55,192 nt of DNA from Flavobacterium sp. (GCF_027490375.1 NZ_JAIXYH010000006.1:1-55192); one strand, 5' to 3'. Shown: positions 16,010-25,631, numbered from the stretch's first letter. Program-made: numbers and translations. The notes: generated by a model not told the origin, from the letters alone.

Positions 16010-17518
16010 TTAAAGTTCCATGAGCTGCTCAATATAGCCTCTGTGGTTGGATAATCTCGGTATTTTATGTTGCCCGCCCAACTTGTCTTGCGCTTTCAAC
16101 CAATCGTAAAATAAGTTCTTGCGCGCTTGGTGAATCACCGGCGGATTTAACGTCATATTCCTGTTGCGCTTGGCTTCGTAATCGGAGTTGAGCGATTTTA
16201 ACGTATCGTCGAGCAACGTACAAAACGCTTCAAAATCGGTTGGCTCTGCTCGAAATTCGATAATCCATTCGTGGGCACCTTTCGATTTCCCGTCCATGAA
16301 AATCGGCGCAACCGTGTAATCAACTACTTCGGCACTCGTTCCCTTGCAAGCCGCCGCAATAGCCCGATCCGAGTTTTCTACAATCAACTCTTCACCAAAT
16401 ACATTAATGTGGTGTTTCGTTCGGCCTGTAACGCGAATTTTAAACGGATCCACCGAAGTAAAACGAACTGTATCGCCAATTTGATACCGCCACAAGCCTG
16501 AATTTGTGGTAATTACCATGGCGTAGTTTTTCCCAACTTCTACTTCCCAAAGCGGAATAATCGTAGCTTCGGCCGTTCCAAAATCCGACATCGGAATGAA
16601 CTCGTAAAAAATGCCGTAGTCGAGCATGAGCAGTAAATCTTGCGAATTATTCAAATCTTGAATGGCAAAAAATCCTTCGCTCGCATTGTAAATTTCGTAA
16701 TACTGAAACGTGTTCGACGGAATTAAATTTCGGTACGGAACCCGATACGGATCAAAACTCACGCCGCCGTGAAAATACACTTCCAAATTCGGCCAAATTT
16801 CCAATAAACTGCTTTTGCCGGTCGTTTCCAAAACACGATGCAACAAAACCATCATCCAACTCGGAACACCGGCCAAACTCGTTACATTTTCATTAATCGT
16901 TTCGTTGACAATGGCTGGTAATTTACTTTCCCAGTCGCTCATTAACGAAATTCGGTTGCTCGGAGTCGAACTAAATTCGGCCCAAAACGGCATGTTTTCA
17001 ATAAGTATCGCCGATAAGTCGCCAAAAAACGTATTGTTGCTTTCGTACAATTCCTTACTTCCGCCTAAGCGTAAACTCTTGCCAACAAAGAGCTGCGAAT
17101 CTTCGTTGTTGTTCAAATACAAACACAATAAATCTTTTCCTGCTTTGTAATGACAGTTTTCGAGCGCCTCGTTCGAAACCGGAATAAACTTGCTCTTAGC
17201 GTTGGTCGTTCCGCTCGATTTGGCAAACCATTTTATCGGAGTAGGCCAAAAAACATTGTGTGCGCCTTGCCGACATTGCTCTATTTCCGGCTCAAAATCT
17301 TCGTATTGCACCACCGGAACTTGTCGGGCAAATTGCGCGTAACTTTTTACGGAACCAAAACCGTATTTTTTTCCTAAAACCGTGTGTTCGGCTGTTCGAA
17401 CCAACGAAAGCAATAGTTCTTCTTGAACTTCGTGCGGATACTTGATAAACAATTCAATTTGGTGAATTCGCTTTTTGAGAATCCACGAGGCAACAGAATT
17501 GATAATAGGTAAGGGCAT
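16010..17518 (-). CDS. GH3-family acyl-adenylating protein
   Basis: 502 aa. It belongs to the GH3 (auxin-responsive promoter) family of adenylate-forming enzymes, common in Bacteroidota. Seen: KWFAKSSGTTNAKSKFIPVS (ATP-binding loop), LPAIVNETINENVTSLAGVP, the GGVSFDPYR and YYEIYNASEGFFA motifs, and LWRYQIGDTVRFTSVDPFKI followed by VTGRTKHHINVFGEELIVEN at the C-terminal domain hinge. Plant GH3 proteins conjugate acyl acids to amino acids; the bacterial substrate is unknown. The start is the ATG at 17518 (MPLPIINSVASWILKKR); the 28 extra residues available upstream are poor and run toward the divergent DUF2797 gene. Confidence 0.88.
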   Translation of the reverse strand: MPLPIINSVASWILKKRIHQIELFIKYPHEVQEELLLSLVRTAEHTVLGKKYGFGSVKSYAQFARQVPVVQYEDFEPEIEQCRQGAHNVFWPTPIKWFAKSSGTTNAKSKFIPVSNEALENCHYKAGKDLLCLYLNNNEDSQLFVGKSLRLGGSKELYESNNTFFGDLSAILIENMPFWAEFSSTPSNRISLMSDWESKLPAIVNETINENVTSLAGVPSWMMVLLHRVLETTGKSSLLEIWPNLEVYFHGGVSFDPYRVPYRNLIPSNTFQYYEIYNASEGFFAIQDLNNSQDLLLMLDYGIFYEFIPMSDFGTAEATIIPLWEVEVGKNYAMVITTNSGLWRYQIGDTVRFTSVDPFKIRVTGRTKHHINVFGEELIVENSDRAIAAACKGTSAEVVDYTVAPIFMDGKSKGAHEWIIEFRAEPTDFEAFCTLLDDTLKSLNSDYEAKRNRNMTLNPPVIHQARKNLFYDWLKAQDKLGGQHKIPRLSNHRGYIEQLMEL

Positions 17519-17632
17519 AGGGCTCTGGGTTAAAAAAGCAACAACACGATTATTGCTTTCAAGGCTTTCAAAAATAAAAAAAAATGTCAACTTTGCTTGC
17601 AATCACAACCGCAATCCAACAAACGCTAAGCT

Positions 17633-18427
17633 ATGCTTTATCGAGGAACTTTGCAGAAAATGCAAACCGAATTTTCGAATCCTATAAATTATTATTTGGT
17701 TTTCGAATCCGATTTTTTGCAACTCAATTCGCAGTTGGGTAAAAAGCTGTCGATCAAAGCGGTAGGTTATCAGTGCTTGAATTGCGGAAAAGCCAAACGC
17801 ATCTTTCGTCAAGGTTTTTGTTACGATTGTTTTGTTTCGGCACCGGCTGCGGGCGATTGGATCATGCGTCCGGAGCTCTCCAAAGCGCATTTGGGCATTG
17901 CCGATCGCGATTTAGCCTACGAACAAAAAGTGCAACTGCAACCGCATGTGGTGTATTTGGCGGCATCGTCGAGCGTGAAAGTAGGCGTTACCCGAAAATC
18001 GCAAGTGCCTACGCGCTGGATCGATCAAGGTGCGTCGGCGGCAATGTCTCTGCTCGAAGTTCCGAATCGCTATTTAGCCGGAATTTGCGAAGTTGCCCTC
18101 AAAACCGCTTTTTCCGACAAAACCAACTGGCGAAAAATGTTGCAAAACGATGTGGCCGATATTTCTTTACCCGATTTTGTAGATGAAGCGCTTTTGCTTA
18201 TACCCTCTGAGGCACAGTCGTTTATCGATAGAAATGCGGCGGCAGTTACGCACTTGCATTATCCGGTTTTGAAGTATCCCGAAAAACTGCAATCGCAAAG
18301 TTTGGAAAAAACGCCACAAATCGAAGGCGTTCTCAGCGGAATAAAAGGGCAGTATCTGCTTTTCGAAAACGGCGATGTCTTTAATGTGCGCAGCAACGAA
18401 GGTTACGTAGTGGAAATCGAAATTTAA
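17633..18427 (+). CDS. DUF2797 domain protein
   Basis: 264 aa, full length for the family. A zinc-ribbon-like pair C48-x2-C51 and C63-x2-C66 (YQCLNCGKAK, GFCYDCF) is followed by PHVVYLAASSSVKVGVTRKSQVPTRW, the region resembling a GIY-YIG-like core in this family, and a C-terminal HYPVLKYPEK plus GIKGQYLLFENGDVFNVR. The start MLYRGTLQKMQTEF agrees with the family N-terminus. It is divergent from the GH3 gene, an arrangement I associate with flavobacteria. Biochemical function is not established. Confidence 0.85.
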   Translation: MLYRGTLQKMQTEFSNPINYYLVFESDFLQLNSQLGKKLSIKAVGYQCLNCGKAKRIFRQGFCYDCFVSAPAAGDWIMRPELSKAHLGIADRDLAYEQKVQLQPHVVYLAASSSVKVGVTRKSQVPTRWIDQGASAAMSLLEVPNRYLAGICEVALKTAFSDKTNWRKMLQNDVADISLPDFVDEALLLIPSEAQSFIDRNAAAVTHLHYPVLKYPEKLQSQSLEKTPQIEGVLSGIKGQYLLFENGDVFNVRSNEGYVVEIEI

Positions 18428-18439
18428 TTCAGCGTATTT

Positions 18440-18615
18440 TTTTGGGCGGCATCTCGCGCTTTACACTGCAAGGCGCACCACCCAAAAGCGTTTCAACCGC
18501 GCGTTGTTGCGGCTTCCGTTGGTCGCCACCACAACACGGGTTTCAAGCGCTTTTTGGCGTCACGGCTTTTCGTTTCAATCGCGGCCGCGGCATGAGTTAC
18601 CGGCGTGTCGTTGTT
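18440..18615 (+). repeat. Degenerate GC-rich intergenic repeat
   Basis: Starts just after the DUF2797 stop with TTTTTTTGGGCGGC, and contains GGCTTCCGTTGGTCGCC and GCTTTTTGGCGTCACGG. The GGTCGCC block resembles copies A/B (15496, 33189), and the TTTGGGCG start and GTCAC block resemble 43410-43566. GC content jumps compared with the flanks. No gene is supported. Confidence 0.45.
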
Positions 18616-18665
18616 CAAAGGCGAAAAATTACAAATTCTTTTCACTTTTACATCAAAAAATGACA

Positions 18666-18673
18666 TACTTTTG
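18666..18673 (+). promoter_or_regulatory. -7 box (TACTTTTG) for the toxin-antitoxin operon
   Basis: TACTTTTG matches TAnnTTTG, 18 bases upstream of the antitoxin ATG. The sequence after it (GTATATTAAAATTACGTT) is AT-rich and could host antitoxin autoregulation, which was not determined. Confidence 0.5.
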
Positions 18674-18691
18674 GTATATTAAAATTACGTT

Positions 18692-18922
18692 ATGAAAACC
18701 CTTTCTTTAAAAATCGATGATTCTATTTTCGGAGAAACAGAGAAAATTATTTCTAATATGAGTATTTCTCGCAATCGATATATTAATGAAGCAATTGCAC
18801 ATTACAATACGGTACAGCGTAGAAAAATAATAGAAATGAAACTTAGCGTCGAGTCGGCGTTAGTTAAAGATGACTCCATGAGAGTATTGGAAGATTTTGA
18901 AAGAATTGACTATGTTGATTAA
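18692..18922 (+). CDS. Antitoxin of a MazEF/PemIK-type module
   Basis: 76 aa. The N-terminal MKTLSLKIDDSIFGETEKI followed by SRNRYINEAIAHY fits a ribbon-helix-helix DNA-binding fold. The acidic C-terminus VKDDSMRVLEDFERIDYVD is of the sort that wraps a MazF dimer. It precedes and overlaps the toxin gene by 11 bases, the usual antitoxin-first order, so translation is coupled. RHH-type antitoxins of this kind repress their own promoter together with the toxin. Confidence 0.85.
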   Translation: MKTLSLKIDDSIFGETEKIISNMSISRNRYINEAIAHYNTVQRRKIIEMKLSVESALVKDDSMRVLEDFERIDYVD

Positions 18923-19259
18923 GCAGTACGAGATTTGGATTGCAGATTTGAATCCACAAATAGGAACCGAAACAGGAAAAACAAGACCTGTCTTAATTGT
19001 TCAAACAGACTTACTAAATAAAACGCAACATCCTTCGTCGATTATTTGTCCTCTAACAACAAAGATTCATAGAGATTCTCAGATTTTGCGAGTTTATTTG
19101 AAAAAAGGAACAGGTGATTTACATGAAGAGTGCGACGTGATGATTGATCAAATTCGAGTAGTCGATAACAGAAGATTGTTAAAGAAAATAGGAGTTTTAC
19201 CTCATGATTTAATTCAAACTATTAAAATGAATCTCGCTATTATACTAGATCTTGAATAA
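18912..19259 (+). CDS. MazF/PemK-family mRNA interferase toxin
   Basis: 115 aa from the ATG at 18912 (MLIKQYEIW). The family core is clear: YEIWIADLNPQIGTETGKTRPV, IICPLTTKIH, ECDVMIDQIRVVD and a C-terminal helix IKMNLAIILDLE. MazF toxins cut single-stranded RNA at short motifs and are held inactive by the antitoxin. The start overlapping the antitoxin stop is preferred over the ATG 15 bases upstream. The module sits alone between a degenerate repeat and an outer-membrane protein gene, consistent with separate acquisition. Confidence 0.92.
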   Translation: MLIKQYEIWIADLNPQIGTETGKTRPVLIVQTDLLNKTQHPSSIICPLTTKIHRDSQILRVYLKKGTGDLHEECDVMIDQIRVVDNRRLLKKIGVLPHDLIQTIKMNLAIILDLE

Positions 19260-19314
19260 CAAAGTATCCGAAAAAACCTGTGAAATTTTTCATTTATCAG
19301 ATTGGTTCATTTTC

Positions 19315-19869
19315 CTAAAACGTATATCCAATGCGTAAATGTAAATCAGCAGCCGTTTCGCTTTCGCTGCGGTAAAATCTCCTTCCAATACCAAAACCAA
19401 GTTCATAATTGAAGTTCGTTTTCCCTATGTTTCTGCGAATGCCCCACTTAGGTATTACCGTTAGCTGTTGATTGATTGTTACATTAGCAACGTTGCTTAT
19501 CACAAACCAATCGGGATGAAGCGACGTTTTAATTCCAAAAAAGTTTCCAGAATTATTTCTTGTTTGCTTTCCTTTTTCAGTGCGTTTCCCGAAATTGTAG
19601 TAAAAACGGGGCTCAATAGTAAACACAGGAGCTAAAACAAAACCGTTGTCATCGTTGCTTATGCCTCCGAAAAAACCTGCATCTAAGCCTGTCTCAGCCC
19701 GAAGTATAAAGTTTTTTGTTACGGGAAATTCAGCGCCAACCCACGTCCCTAAAAAGCCGGTTTGAACCTGAAACAAGGTCTTTTGCACCTCTTGTGCGTG
19801 GCAGTTAACAGTCGAAAAAACAGCGCTAGCTACTGCGCAAACAAAAGCAATCTTTCTAAATCTGGGCAT
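19315..19869 (-). CDS. Outer-membrane beta-barrel protein, hypothetical
   Basis: 184 aa with a signal peptide (cleavage near VNCHAQE, residue about 26; the Cys there is not in a good lipobox). The rest alternates amphipathic strands and turns: TGFLGTWVGAEFPVTKNF, FTIEPRFYYNFGKRTEKG, YELGFGIGRRF, ending in the aromatic strand LHLRIGYTF. This is the signature of a small 8-stranded outer-membrane barrel. No specific function is recognised. The AsmA-family gene lies about 50 bases upstream on the same strand, so co-expression is possible. Confidence 0.7.
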   Translation of the reverse strand: MPRFRKIAFVCAVASAVFSTVNCHAQEVQKTLFQVQTGFLGTWVGAEFPVTKNFILRAETGLDAGFFGGISNDDNGFVLAPVFTIEPRFYYNFGKRTEKGKQTRNNSGNFFGIKTSLHPDWFVISNVANVTINQQLTVIPKWGIRRNIGKTNFNYELGFGIGRRFYRSESETAADLHLRIGYTF

Positions 19870-19919
19870 TGGTTTTTAGTGTTTAAAAGCAATGCTAATC
19901 TAGTAATACTTTCAACAAC

Positions 19920-22478
19920 TTACTCCTTTTTCTTTTTGTTCAACAAACCATTCAACAAATTTTTGGCTTTAGTCTTTGTCGAATTGGTCTTCGTAGTGTC
20001 TTTCTTACTGCCGGAAATCAAATTGTCTAAGGCTGTTGTACCTTTATCGATCAGCTTATCCTTTTGCTTTTTCACCAATTGATTCGTCAAGTTCGTAACG
20101 GCAGCTTTCATGTCGGTGCTCACCTTTGGTTTGCTAAAAGATCCTGTAAGAACGGCATTTATCGGTACATTGTCCAACTTGGCCATGTCGGCAGGTGTAA
20201 TTTTAGCTGCGAGTTTGTTCAATTCCGAACCAAAATACTTAGCCGGAACATTCAATTTCAGGTCGTAATTCATTACCTGATCAAAGCCATGCGAACCGCC
20301 AATAACCGCCGAAATATCTTGGTATTTCAAGTTGAATGGCTTAATGTTTACCTTTCCGTTGGCAAACGATAAATTGGCTTTTACATCGTTGAGGTTAATT
20401 TTCGAAACATCGATAAACTTCAACGAACTCGATAAACTATTTAAAAAGCCGGCATTCTTTTCATTAATAGTCGTCGACAAAAACTGCCCGAATAAATCGC
20501 CCGTAATCGTCGATAAAACCGGAGTCATTTCCTGTGCGTCTAATGCTCCTTTTAAATCAATCGTGGTATTGATTTTGCCGTTTACAGCACCCGCAATAGG
20601 CGCTAAACTTTTCATCATTTCTAATTGCGTAAACGTTTGGTTGATGTCTACTTGATTCATTTTCAAAGCCATATCAAACAGCGGCTGTTTTGTTTTGGTA
20701 GAAACCGAACCGTTTGCACCAATCGATCCTCCAAAAACATTGGTTTTGAAGTCTTTAATCTGAATTTTCTCGTCTTTAATAATTGCAATAGCCGAATTAT
20801 TACGCAAGGTTAAATTGTCGTAATACAACGTATTGATTTTTGCCGCAATACTACAATCTAAAAATGCGGGAATTTTTAATTCCGATTTTGGTGCCGAAGC
20901 AGTTGTTGTGGCTGGTGTTGCCGACATAAAATCGCTGGTGGATAACGAATTTGAGAACAGTGTGAAATTTCCTTTCAAGTTCTTATTCGCGAAAGCGTAG
21001 CCGTAAAAATCTTGAATTACACCACTGGCGCGCAAATCGGTTTTTCCGGTCGTCATTTCTAAATTCTCTAATTTAATTTGCGACGGATTAAAAGCTAAAC
21101 TGCTGTTTTTGATGTAATATTTCTTTTTGTCTTCAGTGGTGTAGGTAAAACCGCTCAACGAAGCTGTACCGCTGCTCTTTACTTTTTCGTATTGTGCGTT
21201 TTGCACCGATGCCACATCAAATGCGGCTTGTAAATCGGCAGTAAGTATGCCACTTAAGGGCGTATCTAACTTTACCGGATACGCTTTTGCAAAATTACTT
21301 AAGTTGATTTTCCCTTTCACGGCAGCATCTACCAACTGGTTTCCAGTTAAGTTTTTCACTGTCGCTTTCGCGGAAAAAACATCCTGATCGATCTGAAAAT
21401 TAAACTGATTTATCGCCAAATACGTGTCGGCGGTATTGCCGCTATCGTTCTGAATTTTGGCATCAATAGAAATATTTTGTACCGATTTAGGCATCGACGC
21501 GTATTTGAAGGAAGCGCCATCGGTTTTCATTTCTACAGCGAATTTCGGAATTTCGGTTTCGCTTAAAATGCCCTTCGCAAATCCTTTTAGTACAAGCTTT
21601 CCTGTGGTCGAAACATCTTTTAAATTGCCGGAATATTTCTCAGGAATTAACGCGAGGAAGTTTACAAAATCGGATGTTAAGGTGCTGAAAGTAAGATCGT
21701 AAACCTGTTGATTTTCTTTCATCGCCAACGATCCGTCGAAGTTCAATTCCAATTGGTTAATCTTAGCTTTATTTTCTTTGAATTGATAAAAACTATTTTT
21801 CAAATCCAAACCTAAAACCGCATCAAGTCCGAAAGCCACATTGTTTAAATAGGTGTCTTTGTTCATTCCAGCGGTAATTTTTGCCGAAGTTTTGGTCTCT
21901 AAATCCAATTTTTCGGAGGCAAAGTCGCCAATTCCCGAATGATTTAAGCTATCTATCTTCGCGAAAACGCCCGAACGTTCGTCGGTGTAAGTGATTTTAT
22001 AATTTTTGATTTCGTAATTATCGATGGATAAATTTAGTGGCTTGCTTTCTTTGTCATCTTTTTCACTTTCATCTTTTAAAGCAATATCAAAATTAGAAAT
22101 ACCGTCTTTGTTATAACGAATGTTAACTACGCCATTTTCTGTTGCAAAAGACTGAATAACAATCGGTTCGTTTTCTGATTTGAACAATTCGGATATCGAC
22201 ATCTTCAAAGAAATTTCACCGATAGAGACCAGCGTATCGCCTTGAAACGGCGCTTTATTGATGATTTTAAAATCGGTTAGGCGTACCGATGCATTCGGAA
22301 AATTCCTCAACAGCGATAAATCGACATCACTAAAATTCACATCCGCAGCAACCGATTCGTTTATCGATTTTTTTACTTTTTCAATGATTTGGTCTTTAAA
22401 AAGTATCGGCGCAGTAAAAAGCAAGATGATTAAAATCAGTAGCGTTATACCCGTAATTTTCAGAATTTTCTTCAGCAT
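19920..22478 (-). CDS. AsmA family envelope protein
   Basis: 852 aa from the ATG at 22478 (MLKKILKITGITLLILI; seven more residues are possible upstream). One N-terminal membrane anchor is followed by a very long beta-rich periplasmic part with the AsmA N-terminal pattern (LLRNFPNASVRLTDFKI, DTLVSIGEISLKMS) and the AsmA_2-like C-terminal region (GAVNGKINTTIDLKG, LNDVKANLSFANGKV, VPINAVLTGSFSKPKV). The tail is Lys/Thr-rich (TKTNSTKTKAKN). AsmA-like proteins (TamB, YhdP and relatives) are lipid-transfer bridges or outer-membrane assembly factors; the precise role here is unknown. Confidence 0.88.
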   Translation of the reverse strand: MLKKILKITGITLLILIILLFTAPILFKDQIIEKVKKSINESVAADVNFSDVDLSLLRNFPNASVRLTDFKIINKAPFQGDTLVSIGEISLKMSISELFKSENEPIVIQSFATENGVVNIRYNKDGISNFDIALKDESEKDDKESKPLNLSIDNYEIKNYKITYTDERSGVFAKIDSLNHSGIGDFASEKLDLETKTSAKITAGMNKDTYLNNVAFGLDAVLGLDLKNSFYQFKENKAKINQLELNFDGSLAMKENQQVYDLTFSTLTSDFVNFLALIPEKYSGNLKDVSTTGKLVLKGFAKGILSETEIPKFAVEMKTDGASFKYASMPKSVQNISIDAKIQNDSGNTADTYLAINQFNFQIDQDVFSAKATVKNLTGNQLVDAAVKGKINLSNFAKAYPVKLDTPLSGILTADLQAAFDVASVQNAQYEKVKSSGTASLSGFTYTTEDKKKYYIKNSSLAFNPSQIKLENLEMTTGKTDLRASGVIQDFYGYAFANKNLKGNFTLFSNSLSTSDFMSATPATTTASAPKSELKIPAFLDCSIAAKINTLYYDNLTLRNNSAIAIIKDEKIQIKDFKTNVFGGSIGANGSVSTKTKQPLFDMALKMNQVDINQTFTQLEMMKSLAPIAGAVNGKINTTIDLKGALDAQEMTPVLSTITGDLFGQFLSTTINEKNAGFLNSLSSSLKFIDVSKINLNDVKANLSFANGKVNIKPFNLKYQDISAVIGGSHGFDQVMNYDLKLNVPAKYFGSELNKLAAKITPADMAKLDNVPINAVLTGSFSKPKVSTDMKAAVTNLTNQLVKKQKDKLIDKGTTALDNLISGSKKDTTKTNSTKTKAKNLLNGLLNKKKKE

Positions 22479-22550
22479 AAAATTTCTTTTAAATGTCAAT
22501 TATAGCGCAAAGGCGTTTGTCGCGTTTTTATTTTTGTTAGGAATTCAAAG

Positions 22551-24314
22551 TTAATTGAACTTCACCTCATAAGGTAAACGCAACTGAATACCTTTTTGTT
22601 TTGTAAGCTTGCGGTAGTTTTGGTAAACTTGATATTCTTGCTCACCCAGTTCGCTTCTAAGCAAATCTTCTTTAGCTTTAGCTACACCAAAGCCTCCAAG
22701 CATGTCTTCGATCGTTTTATCGAATTCGGGATAATTTCGAACCTTATACTCGTTGATTTTCGCCAGTTTCGCAGCTTCCTTTAACGCCAATGGCATACCG
22801 CCAAGTGCATCGACTAAACCGTTTTCTTTAGCTTGAACGCCCGACCACACCCGGCCTTGTCCAATTGCATCTACGGCTGTTTTACTCATTTTCCGACCGT
22901 CGGCAACACGTGTGATAAACGTATCGTACACAAATTCAATTTGTTTTTGGTAATAACTGCGCATTTGTGCATTCATCGGAGTGAAAACGCTGTAACTCGC
23001 CGATTGTGCATGCGTATTAACTTGTTCGGCATCAATTCCCGCTTTGTCTGCTAAATTGCTCATGTTAGGTAGCAGGCCAAAAACGCCAATAGAACCTGTA
23101 ATAGTGTTGGGTTCGGCTATAATTTTATTGGCACCACAGGCAATGTAATATCCACCGCTGGCGGCATAGTTGCCCATAGAAACCACTACTGGTTTTACTT
23201 TCTTGGTGAGCGCAATTTCACGCCAAATAAGTTCCGAAGTTGTGGCATCGCCGCCCGGACTATCCACTCGCAAAACAACCGCTTTAACGTTTTCGTCTTC
23301 TCGTGCTTCGCGCAATGCTCTGCGTACGGCACCATCGCCAATTTGGTTTACATCGCCTTCACCGGGTAAAATATCACCTTGGGCGTAAACCACCGCGATC
23401 ACATCGTCACTGTCAACTGATTTTGGTGTGTTCGTTATTGAGAACGCATAATCGGCAAGCGATACCTTATTGATCTCTTCGTCTTTTTGTACGTCGAGTT
23501 TCTTTTTGAGCATATCGGTGTATTGATCTTCGTAAATAAGTTGATCTACCAATTTGTTACGGAGCGCGTCAGTAGCAAAGGTACCACCTAAACTGTCGGC
23601 AATTCGATCTAAATCCGTGTTTGTAATTTTACGCGATTGTGTTATTTCAGTTGCCATCGTTCCCCAAATCGATTGCAACATTTCGGTCAATTGTTCTCGG
23701 TTGGCCTCGCTCATTTTGTTGTCGAGAAAAGGTTCCACAGCACTTTTGTATTTTCCGTGGCGAATAACCTCAAAGTTAAAACCGCTTTTTTCTTGAAAAT
23801 CTTTAAAGAACAGCACTTCTGTGGAAAGTCCGCGTAAGTCGACAGAACCGACCGGATTCAAATAAACGGCCTGAGCAGCCGAACTTAAGTAGTAATCTTT
23901 TTGGTCGTAATTGGTGCTGTATGCGTAGACAAATTTTCCGGATTTGCGGAATTCTACCAGGGCATCCCGCAAGGCTTTTGTTTGCGCCATACCTAGTGCC
24001 GATTTAGTATTTAACAGCGAAATTCCTGCAATTTTCTCATCGTCGGCAGCTGCTGCAATAGCTTCTAAAGCCTCGCTCACGCCCACGCGATTTTTCCCAG
24101 CAAATAGAGTTACCAACGGGTCGGAGTATTTTCCTACATAATCAGTCGAAAAGTCCGATAAATCAATTTCGAGAACACTATTTTCTTTAACGCTAACAAC
24201 ACCTTCGTCGGAGCTTCCAAAGATGGCTCCGATCACTAAAAAGCTAAAGAAAAGTAGTATGAAGAAGGCAAATATGCCTACTATGCTAGCTAAAACGTTA
24301 CTTAAAAATTTCAT
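22551..24314 (-). CDS. sppA: Signal peptide peptidase SppA (67K type)
   Basis: 587 aa, matching the tandem-domain (67K) form of SppA. N-terminal membrane anchor at about 10-33. Catalytic Lys lies in the first repeat (GKYKSAVEPF, K190) and the nucleophile Ser in the second (NYAASGGYYIA, S386), as in E. coli (K209/S409). TITGSIGVFG follows. SppA degrades cleaved signal peptides in the inner membrane/periplasm. The gene is divergent from the folK fusion gene. Confidence 0.93.
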   Translation of the reverse strand: MKFLSNVLASIVGIFAFFILLFFSFLVIGAIFGSSDEGVVSVKENSVLEIDLSDFSTDYVGKYSDPLVTLFAGKNRVGVSEALEAIAAAADDEKIAGISLLNTKSALGMAQTKALRDALVEFRKSGKFVYAYSTNYDQKDYYLSSAAQAVYLNPVGSVDLRGLSTEVLFFKDFQEKSGFNFEVIRHGKYKSAVEPFLDNKMSEANREQLTEMLQSIWGTMATEITQSRKITNTDLDRIADSLGGTFATDALRNKLVDQLIYEDQYTDMLKKKLDVQKDEEINKVSLADYAFSITNTPKSVDSDDVIAVVYAQGDILPGEGDVNQIGDGAVRRALREAREDENVKAVVLRVDSPGGDATTSELIWREIALTKKVKPVVVSMGNYAASGGYYIACGANKIIAEPNTITGSIGVFGLLPNMSNLADKAGIDAEQVNTHAQSASYSVFTPMNAQMRSYYQKQIEFVYDTFITRVADGRKMSKTAVDAIGQGRVWSGVQAKENGLVDALGGMPLALKEAAKLAKINEYKVRNYPEFDKTIEDMLGGFGVAKAKEDLLRSELGEQEYQVYQNYRKLTKQKGIQLRLPYEVKFN

Positions 24315-24429
24315 TAATACTGTGTTTTTCCTATTAGATGATTTTTTGCGAGTGCTGTTACAATTTTACGGCAAATTAGCTCAAATTGTCCAACGGGTTT
24401 TATGTAATTTCGCCGTCTGTTATTAAATC

Positions 24430-25560
24430 ATGATTCACACCGCATATATTGGAGTTGGCAGTAATGAAGGCGATAGTTTCGAAATTATCGAGCAGGCTGT
24501 CCGCGAAATTCACGAACAAATAGGTTCGGTAGTGGCTATTTCACCCATTTATATGTCTGCTGCCATCGGATTTTCTGGCCCCGAATTTCTCAATGCAGTA
24601 ATCAAAGTCCATACATTTTACGAGCCCTTGCAAGTTCTCCGTTGTTTGCTTTCGCTAGAAGCAGAATATGGAAGAGTGCGCGACGCATCGGGAGGATATC
24701 GTTCGAGAACACTCGATTTAGACGTCTTACTTTTTAACGACCAGCATATAAATGTACCGGAGCTTATAGTTCCGCATCCGCGTATGCACGAACGCCTTTT
24801 TGTTTTGCTTCCTTTGTCGGATGTGTACGATGCGCAACAAATTCCAGGAATTAACGAAAGCATCAATCAACTTATTTCGAAGTGTCGCGAACAGCAAATC
24901 CATAAAACAGCAAAGCAAATTCATCTTCCCGTTCAAAAATTAGCGAAAGAGCATTTGCGCTATTTGGTTGTGGAAGGAAATATTGGTGCGGGGAAAAGTT
25001 CGTTGTCTGCTCGTTTGGCGGCCGATTACAATGGCAAGCAAGTATTGGAGCGTTTTGCCGATAATCCGTTTCTTCCTAAATTTTACGACGATCCGCAACG
25101 GTATGCGTTTCCCTTGGAAATGTCTTTTTTGGCAGATCGTTACAGGCAGTTGATGGAAGATTTGCTACAAGTTGATTTGTTTTCAGATTTTATCGTAGCG
25201 GACTACTACATTTTGAAGTCGGTTATTTTTGCCAACGTGAATCTAAATGAAGACGAATTTCGATTGTACAAAACCTTGTTCGACATCATGTACAAGGAAA
25301 TTCCGAAACCCGATTTGTACGTTTATTTGTATCGCAGCACCGAAAGTTTGCTTCAAAATATTAAGAAACGCGGTCGCGAGTACGAACAAAATATAGAAGC
25401 GTCGTATTTAGAGAAAATCAATGCAGGTTACGTGGCTTTTTTGAAATCGGAATCGCAAATGCGTGTACTGGTGATCGATGTGAGCGAATTAGATTTTGTT
25501 GAAAATCAGCGCGACTATCTTCAGATTGTCGATCAAATAGCCGACGCCATCGCCCAATAA
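24430..25560 (+). CDS. FolK-deoxynucleoside kinase fusion protein
   Basis: 376 aa with two domains in one frame. Residues 1-155: 6-hydroxymethyl-7,8-dihydropterin pyrophosphokinase (FolK): YIGVGSNEGD, the RSRTLDLDVLLF Mg/ATP motif (D96, D98) and PHPRMHERLFVLLPL. Residues 175-376: deoxynucleoside kinase: P loop GNIGAGKSS (183-191), the DNPFLPKFYDDP substrate-site loop, VADYYILKS, and an Arg-rich lid (NIKKRGREYEQNI). The first half makes the folate precursor, the second salvages deoxynucleosides. The linker at 155-175 (KTAKQIHLPVQKLAKEH) is short and there is no stop, so a true fusion. I recall similar fusions in other flavobacteria. A TAATTTCG -7-like box with TTG 16 bases upstream lies near 24385-24412. 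Confidence 0.92.
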   Translation: MIHTAYIGVGSNEGDSFEIIEQAVREIHEQIGSVVAISPIYMSAAIGFSGPEFLNAVIKVHTFYEPLQVLRCLLSLEAEYGRVRDASGGYRSRTLDLDVLLFNDQHINVPELIVPHPRMHERLFVLLPLSDVYDAQQIPGINESINQLISKCREQQIHKTAKQIHLPVQKLAKEHLRYLVVEGNIGAGKSSLSARLAADYNGKQVLERFADNPFLPKFYDDPQRYAFPLEMSFLADRYRQLMEDLLQVDLFSDFIVADYYILKSVIFANVNLNEDEFRLYKTLFDIMYKEIPKPDLYVYLYRSTESLLQNIKKRGREYEQNIEASYLEKINAGYVAFLKSESQMRVLVIDVSELDFVENQRDYLQIVDQIADAIAQ

Positions 25561-25631
25561 ATTTTTTTACAGCGGCTAAATCCCAAATTTCAAGCGATTT
25601 GACAAGAATTTTTATGACAGAATCAGGTTGC

